In this document: positions 5,070 to 9,692 of the stretch, piece after piece
Numbering within the stretch: position 1 is the stretch's first letter
Layout of the letters: every line of letters begins with the position of its first letter
Assembly (NCBI GenBank): GCA_937880545.1
Contig: CALFKA010000186.1
Coordinates: 1-9,692, forward strand
Direction of reading: 5' to 3'
Length of the DNA stretch: 9,692 bases
From: an uncultured Clostridia bacterium
Lineage (GTDB): Bacteria; Bacillota; Clostridia; Peptostreptococcales; Acidaminobacteraceae
Notes under the pieces: model-generated
Told to the model about the DNA's origin: nothing
What the model saw: the letters and a program-made list of their open reading frames with translations, nothing else
The model's database searches: none
Position numbers and translations under genes: made by a program

Positions 5070-6335
5070 CTATAGAAGAAGTAGCGCGGGCTGTTCGATG
5101 CGCTCTTTCAGCGTCTTCAGAAACTGTGCCGCTACGGCACCGTCGACGATGCGGTGGTCTGCTGTAAGGCTCAGGTTCATCATCGGACGTATTGTGATTT
5201 CATCATCTACAACAACCGGTTTCTTAATAATCGCATTGATACCTAGAATGGCCACATTGGGCTGATTGATGATCGGTGTAAATGCCTCCATGCCGAACAT
5301 CCCCAGATTGGAGAGGGTGAAAGTAGAGCCCTCGAGAAGGTCGGGATTGATACTCATGTCGCGGCAACCGGTGGCGAGTTCCGCTGTCTCCTCTGCAATC
5401 TGTTGCAGCCCCATGGTGTCAACGCCGCGAAGAACCGGCACCATCAGGCCTTCCTCCACGGCCACGGCGATGCCCATGTGGACCGCTCCGTGATAGACAA
5501 TTTCATTCCCCTCGACGCTTGCATTCAGGAGCGGATAGTCTTTCAGGGTGCGCGCGGTAATCAAAACAAGGATGTCGGTGAACGAGATTTTTGCCGTCTC
5601 CTTCAGGCTCTCCCGCAGCGCTGTCGCTCCCGTCATGTCTACACCTACCGTGAAGTTGACCGTAGCCGACTCATCCTGACTCTCCTTCATTCGCTGCGCA
5701 ATAATCTGGCGCATACGGCTCATGGACTCACGCTCCGGTTTCTCTTTCGGTCGGGCAAATCTCTCAACATCTTCTTGTCGGATGCGTCCCTCTGCAGGCA
5801 CCTCCTTCAGGTCCACACCCAGTTTCTGTGCAGTATAGGCAGCCATGGGGGTTGCCTTCGGCTGTTTCGCGGCCTTCTCAATGTCTTCTGCACTTATCGC
5901 ACCGCCGGGACCGGTGCCCGTAAGAGCTGTGTAATCGACTCCCAGCTCCTCTGCCAATTTTCTGGCCTTGGGGCTGATCTTCACCTTGGCTCCGGCAGGT
6001 TTGGTTACCTCGCCAGGTTCTGCCACCGGTGAAATATCTGCTGGTGGTTTTATAGGCTCCTCAGCTCTGTCTTTTGGCAGCAGGGCGCTGAAATCCTCTC
6101 CCGGCTGACCAATGATGGCCACAGGTCCCTGCACTTTTACGACACCTTCCGGAACGAGAATTTTCAGCAGGGTGCCTGCTTGTGCCGATTCGAAGGCTTT
6201 GGTTATTTTGTCCGTTTCTATCTCAAAAATCAGATCTCCTATGGCAATTGGATCTCCTTCTTTTACTTTCCAGTCTCTGATGGAGCCCTCTGTCATGGTC
6301 AGTCCAAGTTTCGGCATGACAATATAATCTGCCAT
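5070..6335 (-). CDS. acoC: Dihydrolipoamide acetyltransferase, E2 of the acetoin dehydrogenase complex
   Basis: The ATG at 6335 is chosen because AAGGAGG (6344-6350) lies 8 bases before it; a longer frame from 6386 would overlap acoX and has no such site. The 421-residue product has an N-terminal lipoyl domain (about 1-77; lipoyl Lys43 in EIETDKITK), a Pro-rich linker, a peripheral-subunit-binding domain (about 119-156, with KISPKARKLAEELGV and GTGPGGAISAEDI), and a second, similar segment (about 162-196, with AAYTAQKLGVDL and GRIRQEDVERF). The acyltransferase core covers about 201-421, with the catalytic HRIVDG motif (His394, Asp398). It moves the acetyl group from the E1 thiamine intermediate to CoA. 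The duplicate binding-domain-like segment lacks the GTGPGG turn. The ribosome binding site overlaps the acoX stop codon, which implies coupled translation. Confidence 0.95.
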   Translation of the reverse strand: MADYIVMPKLGLTMTEGSIRDWKVKEGDPIAIGDLIFEIETDKITKAFESAQAGTLLKILVPEGVVKVQGPVAIIGQPGEDFSALLPKDRAEEPIKPPADISPVAEPGEVTKPAGAKVKISPKARKLAEELGVDYTALTGTGPGGAISAEDIEKAAKQPKATPMAAYTAQKLGVDLKEVPAEGRIRQEDVERFARPKEKPERESMSRMRQIIAQRMKESQDESATVNFTVGVDMTGATALRESLKETAKISFTDILVLITARTLKDYPLLNASVEGNEIVYHGAVHMGIAVAVEEGLMVPVLRGVDTMGLQQIAEETAELATGCRDMSINPDLLEGSTFTLSNLGMFGMEAFTPIINQPNVAILGINAIIKKPVVVDDEITIRPMMNLSLTADHRIVDGAVAAQFLKTLKERIEQPALLLL

Positions 6336-6343
6336 TTGACTTT

Positions 6344-6350
6344 CCTCCTT
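6344..6350 (-). promoter_or_regulatory. Ribosome binding site that fixes the acoC start
   Basis: The minus strand reads AAGGAGG, 8 bases before the ATG at 6335. It shares bases with the acoX TAA stop (6351-6349), so ribosomes ending acoX sit on the acoC initiation site. This excludes the upstream in-frame ATG at 6386 as the natural start. Confidence 0.85.
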
Positions 6351-7347
6351 AGCGATTAAACTTTCCTTCCCTCTGTGCTTGTTCAATGGTTTCCGGTACG
6401 GATACCTTCAGAGGCCCCTTTCTGGTGATTGTAAATTCGAGTACGTCTCCCGGCTTAATGTAGATCTCCCGTTCGCCATCCACCGCAATCGTCCCCCGAC
6501 AAGAGGCAATCCAGCGGTAGGCTTCTTCAAAGGGAAGGCGCGTCATGGGGCTCACCCCCAGCTGCTCTAAGATCCCGGGGGCGACCGGGGCGACCAGCTC
6601 ATCATAGTTTTCTCCGATGAACACGACACCTCCGTAATCGTCATCTATTGTGATGATCTCACGCATCCCTGCGATGGAAGAAAAGCCAATGGACGCCGGA
6701 TGAGCGCGGGACACCACCACACCCAGGATGCTGTCGGTCTTCCAGATAGCACGAGAGCCAATGATCGGATTGTCAGAGATCACCGCGTCAATAAGAGCGA
6801 TGTCCGTAAACACACCATTTTTACTGATTTCGATCCGCTTCTGCCTCTGGATGAAGTCCTGACAGTCACAGGCTTTTGTCGCTGTCAGTCCGGCGGCGAT
6901 ACCCGCCGCTGTTCCCTCCACCCAGTCCGGATACACATTGTTGGTGCCCGTTGAAAGGGAGATCATCGGCGTATGGTAGATTTCTTTGGCAATCGCCCGG
7001 TTGGTCCCATCGCCTCCAAGAGACACGATGCAGCCGATGCGTTCATCCTCTTCCATCAGGCGCGCGGACTTTTCTGTGTCTTCTACCGTGCCGTAGATAT
7101 GAAAATCTTGCACTTCGATGGCACACGCAAGTTCACGCCGCTCAATCAGCAGGTTTACTGCCCGGTAGGCCATGTTATGCGTTTCCGGCATCAGGACGAC
7201 AGTATCGACTCCCATCAGTTGCGCCCCCAACACCACTCGTTCAATGACATTGATTTTTTCATGGTTGTCAATCACCGTGGCATGGGAGACAAGACGGCGA
7301 ATATCTTTTCCCGACATGGGGTTTGCGATGATGCCTATTGCGCTCAT
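6349..7347 (-). CDS. acoX: AcoX, ATP-NAD kinase-like protein of the acetoin operon
   Basis: The 332-residue protein begins GIIANPMSGKDIRRL, contains GGDGTNR (111-117) and later STGTNNVYP (132-140). These are the nucleotide-binding motifs of the ATP-NAD/diacylglycerol kinase superfamily, including the GGDG motif of NAD kinases. AcoX proteins occur in acetoin catabolic clusters of several bacteria, but to my knowledge their reaction is not established and they are not part of the E1-E2-E3 core. The C-terminal part (GTIAVDGEREIYIKPGDVLEFTITRKGP) is beta-rich, as in this superfamily. A GGAG site precedes the ATG. It lies after a 137-base gap with a large hairpin and directly before acoC. Possible roles are phosphorylating NAD or a small metabolite such as an acetoin derivative; neither can be told from sequence. 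A polyphosphate/ATP-NAD kinase misannotation is likely in automated pipelines. Confidence 0.9.
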   Translation of the reverse strand: MSAIGIIANPMSGKDIRRLVSHATVIDNHEKINVIERVVLGAQLMGVDTVVLMPETHNMAYRAVNLLIERRELACAIEVQDFHIYGTVEDTEKSARLMEEDERIGCIVSLGGDGTNRAIAKEIYHTPMISLSTGTNNVYPDWVEGTAAGIAAGLTATKACDCQDFIQRQKRIEISKNGVFTDIALIDAVISDNPIIGSRAIWKTDSILGVVVSRAHPASIGFSSIAGMREIITIDDDYGGVVFIGENYDELVAPVAPGILEQLGVSPMTRLPFEEAYRWIASCRGTIAVDGEREIYIKPGDVLEFTITRKGPLKVSVPETIEQAQREGKFNR

Positions 7348-7394
7348 AGTGTTTCTCCATTCGTCACCCGGCTTTGTGCTTGTGTAGGAAAAGA

Positions 7395-7455
7395 AAACAG
7401 AAGGAAGGGAAGCGCTGTGTTTACAGCGCCAAACCCCTTGAGACCACTTCTGTTT
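7395..7455 (-). other. Three-tier intercistronic hairpin between acoB and acoX
   Basis: AAACAGAAG (7395-7403) pairs perfectly with CTTCTGTTT (7447-7455). Inside it AAGGG (7405-7409) pairs with CCCTT (7435-7439), and inside that GCGCTGT (7412-7418) pairs perfectly with ACAGCGC (7423-7429) around a GTTT tetraloop (AAAC in the minus-strand RNA). In all, 21 base pairs are spread over 61 bases. On the minus strand the 3' arm runs on into TTTTCTTTTCC, a broken U-tract. It lies 30 bases after the acoB stop and about 48 bases before the acoX start. It may be a leaky terminator or an RNA-stabilising or processing element that sets AcoA/AcoB levels above those of AcoX/AcoC/AcoL. The structure is seen; the role is inferred. 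Confidence 0.7.
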
Positions 7456-7484
7456 GTCAGTTCATTTTCGCTTTTTTGCGTTAG

Positions 7485-8456
7485 CTACAGAATCTTTCGG
7501 ACGGCGTTTACGATGTCCTCCGCATTGGGAAGCATCGTCTGCTCCAGTGCCGGCGCAAAAGGAACCGGTGTATCCAGAGCCCCTACCCGAACGATGGGAG
7601 CATCCAGGTTATAAAAACCTTCCTCCGCAATGTAGGCGGCGATTTCTGCAATGTAGGCGCCGCGTTTGGTCTCCTCCGATACAAGCACGACTTTTCCGGT
7701 CTTTTCCACAGAAGCCAGCACCGCTTCTTTATCCCATGGGTACAAGGAGCGAAGATCAATAACTTCCACATCGACTCCTTCTGCTGCGAGGGTCTGGGCT
7801 GCCGCCATGGCGTCAAGCACCTGCTTTCCATAGGTGGTGATCGTGACATCCGTTCCTTCTTTTGCTACGCGTGCTTTTCCGAGCGGGACACGCTCCATTT
7901 CATCGGGCACTTCTGATGGAACACCATACAGAGCCTTATGTTCAAAAAACACCACCGGATTGTCGTCTTCGATGGAAGTGAGCATCAAGCCGTAGGCGTC
8001 AGCCGCGTTGGAAGGGTATACCACCTTCAGACCCGGGATGCCTGCCAGCCATTTTTCAAGCGACTGGGAGTGCTGCGCTGCTGCGCCGATTCCGCCTCCC
8101 GAAGGAAGCCTGACGACCATAGGCAGTTTGAGGTGACCGCCAAACATGTAGCGCATCTTGGCCGCCTGATTGACAAGCTGATCCATTCCAACGGTCACAA
8201 AGTCCGTAAACATCAGTTCTGCGATCGGGCGGACACCCGTCGCTGCCGCTCCTACCGCTGCTCCCACGATGACGCCTTCAGAAATGGGGGTGTCACGCAC
8301 ACGCAGCTCACCGAATTCGCCATGCATGCCAGCAGAAACACCAAAACACCCGCCAAATGGACCGACGTCTTCACCGAAAAGAAATACTGTGTCATCTTCG
8401 CGCATTTTCTGGGTCATCCCTGCGCGAATGGCCTCTCCATATGTCATGGTTTTCAT
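7485..8456 (-). CDS. acoB: Acetoin dehydrogenase E1 component, beta subunit
   Basis: The 323-residue product is a complete transketolase-like E1 beta subunit. It has MTYGEAIRAGM at the start, GEDVGPFGGCFGV (28-40) with the conserved Glu that contacts thiamine diphosphate, then DTPISEGVIVGAAVGAA, ELMFTDFVTVGMDQLVNQAAK, the PSGGGIGAAAQHSQSLE loop, and a C-terminal transketolase domain with VIDLRSLYPWDKE and VSEETKRGAYIAEIAAYI. With AcoA it forms the heterotetrameric E1 that cleaves acetoin at the thiamine cofactor, releasing acetaldehyde and leaving an acetyl-level intermediate. Its ATG overlaps the acoA stop as ATGA, and AGGAGG lies about 10 bases upstream inside acoA, so equal translation of alpha and beta is expected. 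Similarity to pyruvate and branched-chain E1 beta is general; the acetoin assignment depends on AcoX and the overall gene order. Confidence 0.94.
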   Translation of the reverse strand: MKTMTYGEAIRAGMTQKMREDDTVFLFGEDVGPFGGCFGVSAGMHGEFGELRVRDTPISEGVIVGAAVGAAATGVRPIAELMFTDFVTVGMDQLVNQAAKMRYMFGGHLKLPMVVRLPSGGGIGAAAQHSQSLEKWLAGIPGLKVVYPSNAADAYGLMLTSIEDDNPVVFFEHKALYGVPSEVPDEMERVPLGKARVAKEGTDVTITTYGKQVLDAMAAAQTLAAEGVDVEVIDLRSLYPWDKEAVLASVEKTGKVVLVSEETKRGAYIAEIAAYIAEEGFYNLDAPIVRVGALDTPVPFAPALEQTMLPNAEDIVNAVRKIL

Positions 8457-9439
8457 CGGACTCTGGCCTCCTCTACAATATCCGTATATACATCGTGTAC
8501 GACGGATGCAAGGTCTGCCACCTTCGACTCTTTGGCAAACACAACGGCATCTTCTACTTCTTGTTTAATAGCCGCTTCCATCGCGTCGATTTCTTCTATG
8601 CTCATGATCTCATTGTCCGTCAGGAAGTTCTTCAGCCTTGGAATAGGATCTTTCTTCTTCCATTCCATCAGTTCTTCTTCCGTGCGGTACACAGTTGCGT
8701 CGCCTTCAAAGTGACCTCTGTGGCGGTATGTTTTGCACTCGATCAAGGTCGGTCCCTTTTTGTCTCGGGCATGCGCAACGGCTTCAAAGACAGCTTCATA
8801 GACAGCCAGAACATCGTTGCCGTCGATGGTGACACCGGGGATATTGTAAGACTGAGCTCTTACCGAGATATCCGTGATGTTCTGATGACGCTCCTGGGAG
8901 ACCGAAATGCCATACCCATTGTTTTCACAGACAAAAATAACGGGGAGTTTCCAGACAGAAGCCAGGTTCAGGGCCTCATGGAACGTCGACTGATTGGTGG
9001 AGGCGTCCCCAAAGAAACAGACACACACCTGTCCTGAGTCACGGTACTGAGCAGAGAGACCGGCTCCTACCGCAATATTGTGACCTGCGCCGACGATGCC
9101 ATTGGCTCCCAGGATTCCCTTGGAAGCATCAGCAATATGCATGGAGCCGCCTTTTCCCTTACAGTATCCGCTTTCTTCGCCAAATAGTTCCGCCATCATG
9201 TACTTTACATCGCCGCCTTTAGCGATAATGTGACCGTGCCCTCTGTGCGTTGAGGTGATGAAGTCGTCCTCCTTTAGCGCAGCACAAGCACCGGTCGCCA
9301 CCGCCTCCTCTCCTATATAGAGGTGTACAAATCCGGGGGTCAAGCCCATGGCAAACTGATTCTGCGCTTCTTGCTCAAAAGCTCGAATCGTGAGCATGGT
9401 CTTCATCATAGCCCGCATTTTGTCATCTGACAGATTCAT
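8453..9439 (-). CDS. acoA: Acetoin dehydrogenase E1 component, alpha subunit
   Basis: The ATG at 9439 is preceded by AAGGAGG (9446-9452) with a 6-base spacer. An in-frame ATG 18 bases earlier lies in front of that site, so it is not the start. The 328-residue product shows the E1 alpha pattern: MLTIRAFEQEAQNQFAMG, FVHLYIGEEAVATGA, TSTHRGHGHIIAKGGD (63-77), GKGGSMHIAD, and the thiamine-diphosphate/Mg2+ motif from GDASTNQ (144-150) to ENNGYG (172-177). The phosphorylation-loop-like YRHRGHFEGD (239-248) follows. It binds the cofactor that attacks acetoin, in complex with AcoB. Length is typical of acetoin dehydrogenase E1 alpha, shorter than most pyruvate dehydrogenase E1 alpha chains. It is the first gene of the operon. 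The leader upstream holds a hairpin and paired heptamers but no obvious promoter. Confidence 0.94.
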   Translation of the reverse strand: MNLSDDKMRAMMKTMLTIRAFEQEAQNQFAMGLTPGFVHLYIGEEAVATGACAALKEDDFITSTHRGHGHIIAKGGDVKYMMAELFGEESGYCKGKGGSMHIADASKGILGANGIVGAGHNIAVGAGLSAQYRDSGQVCVCFFGDASTNQSTFHEALNLASVWKLPVIFVCENNGYGISVSQERHQNITDISVRAQSYNIPGVTIDGNDVLAVYEAVFEAVAHARDKKGPTLIECKTYRHRGHFEGDATVYRTEEELMEWKKKDPIPRLKNFLTDNEIMSIEEIDAMEAAIKQEVEDAVVFAKESKVADLASVVHDVYTDIVEEARVR

Positions 9440-9445
9440 AAATGC

Positions 9446-9452
9446 CCTCCTT
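9446..9452 (-). promoter_or_regulatory. Ribosome binding site that fixes the acoA start
   Basis: The minus strand reads AAGGAGG, 6 bases before the ATG at 9439. The upstream in-frame ATG at 9457 directly precedes this site (ATGAAAAGGAGG), which would place the site inside the coding sequence, so the shorter form is preferred. Confidence 0.88.
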
Positions 9453-9460
9453 TTCATCTG

Positions 9461-9503
9461 GTGATGCCGTCACGAAAGCGAACACCGAGGCATTACTTTT
9501 TTT
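9461..9503 (+). terminator. Terminator-like hairpin in the acoA leader, T-tract on the plus strand
   Basis: GTGATGCC (9461-9468) pairs with GGCATTAC (9489-9496) around a 20-base loop, followed by seven T (9497-9503). The one non-Watson-Crick position is a G-U wobble in plus-strand RNA but an A-C mismatch in minus-strand RNA, so the plus strand folds better. A plus-strand terminator here would stop antisense transcripts entering from inside aco. Alternatively the weaker minus-strand hairpin is a structure in the aco leader. Confidence 0.45.
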
Positions 9504-9692
9504 CTTGCGCGTTGAGTGAACTGTCTGATCGATTCCTATTCATTTGTACTGATTCATAAAGTCTTTGAAGTAGTGTTACGCGAAAACCGTCTGAGAAAAG
9601 TACCTACATTCTGAGAGTCAATTGCGATGTCACAATCCCTTGCCAAATCTCAGGTAGAGCGCGCGCTAAAAATATTTTCTACCAATAAATAA
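9504..9692. other. Upstream region of the aco operon, no gene recognised
   Basis: Apart from the paired heptamers I see no credible gene. The stretch is A+T-rich. TTGACT on the minus strand (9621-9616) has no good -10 at 16-18 bases. TTTGGCA with TTG 9 bases further resembles a sigma-54 site but is one base short. A perfect 10-base palindrome AGCGCGCGCT lies at 9658-9667. A 21-residue ATG frame (9627-9692, plus strand) ends at the last base of the window but has no ribosome binding site. Confidence 0.5.
9590..9616. promoter_or_regulatory. Paired heptamers upstream of acoA, candidate regulator sites
   Basis: TCTGAGA occurs at 9590-9596 and again at 9610-9616, exactly 20 bases apart, or about two helical turns on the same face. 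An inverted copy of six bases (TCTCAG) is at 9648-9653. They lie about 150-215 bases upstream of the acoA start. Acetoin operons in other bacteria are controlled by activators binding upstream sites, so an activator site is plausible; no regulator gene is in the window. Confidence 0.35.

Noticed and set aside
5403..6032. Long plus-strand open frame opposite acoC (209 codons)
   Set aside because: It is antisense to a well-supported E2 gene, has no ribosome binding site and yields a Cys/His/Arg-rich composition typical of shadow frames.
6336..6386. Longer acoC product starting at 6386
   Set aside because: It would overlap the end of acoX and place the ribosome binding site inside the coding region; E2 lipoyl domains begin at the MADYIVMPKLG segment starting at 6335.
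8357..9037. Long plus-strand open frame opposite acoA and acoB (226 codons)
   Set aside because: It is a shadow of two strongly conserved E1 genes; its translation shows no domain and the true genes have clear motifs and start sites on the minus strand.
3688..9439. Pyruvate or branched-chain 2-oxoacid dehydrogenase operon instead of acetoin
   Set aside because: The inserted acoX between E1 beta and E2 and the short E1 alpha with this gene order fit acetoin dehydrogenase; pyruvate operons do not carry acoX.
9440..9457. Longer acoA product starting six codons earlier at 9457
   Set aside because: The AAGGAGG ribosome binding site lies between that ATG and the next in-frame ATG at 9439, so initiation at 9439 is much better supported.
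9631..9647. Sigma-54 promoter for the aco operon (minus strand TTTGGCA...TTG)
   Set aside because: The GG and the TG elements are separated by one base less than the strict -24/-12 spacing, and the expected GC at -12 is GT. Sigma-54 promoters do not tolerate spacing changes well.
9627..9692. 21-residue plus-strand frame ending exactly at the window end
   Set aside because: It has no ribosome binding site, an upstream in-frame stop at 9612-9614 and no recognisable family; the match with the window end is probably chance.

Overview
The window looks like part of the chromosome of a Gram-positive, probably anaerobic Firmicute (Clostridia/Tissierellia type). The reasons are strong AGGAGG-type ribosome binding sites on most genes, TTG starts on two genes, a lipoprotein with a Gram-positive style lipobox signal, intrinsic terminators with clear U-tracts, and an acetoin dehydrogenase operon in the order acoA-acoB-acoX-acoC-acoL, which I recall from Clostridium magnum. 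Base composition looks moderate and even throughout, and I see no transposase, integrase, phage gene, CRISPR array, tRNA or rRNA. The organism assignment is inference.

Left part (1-1754, plus strand): the 3' end of a gene whose last 37 residues resemble the C-terminus of MurC; a 54-residue single-span membrane protein translationally coupled to it by an ATGA overlap; an intrinsic terminator with a possible competing hairpin; the CBS-domain Mg2+ transporter MgtE; and a strong terminator.

Middle part (1755-3300): a hotdog-fold acyl-CoA thioesterase on the minus strand (TTG start), a 47-residue membrane peptide on the plus strand (TTG start, excellent ribosome binding site), and a minus-strand lipoprotein of unknown function that converges on the peptide gene with only 6 bases between the stop codons.

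Non-coding stretch (about 3276-3687): the 3' end of the aco transcript, with a compact hairpin and a long terminator-like stem followed by eight U, then a separate nested inverted-repeat element of about 116 bases with no assigned function.

Right part (3688-9439, minus strand): a complete acetoin dehydrogenase operon. AcoA and AcoB form the thiamine-diphosphate E1, AcoC is the lipoyl-bearing E2, and AcoL is the E3 flavoprotein; together they would cleave acetoin to acetaldehyde and acetyl-CoA and pass electrons to NAD+. AcoX is an NAD-kinase-like protein of unknown role carried with them. The genes are tightly packed except for a 137-base gap between acoB and acoX that holds a three-tier hairpin. 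The 253 bases upstream of acoA hold two identical heptamers exactly 20 bases apart and a terminator-like hairpin in the leader, but no convincing sigma-54 or sigma-70 promoter and no regulator gene.

The best candidates for something undescribed are the nested inverted-repeat element (3397-3512), the internal aco hairpin (7395-7455), the second peripheral-binding-domain-like segment in AcoC, the two tiny membrane proteins, and the attenuator-like structure before mgtE. None amounts to a demonstrated new system.
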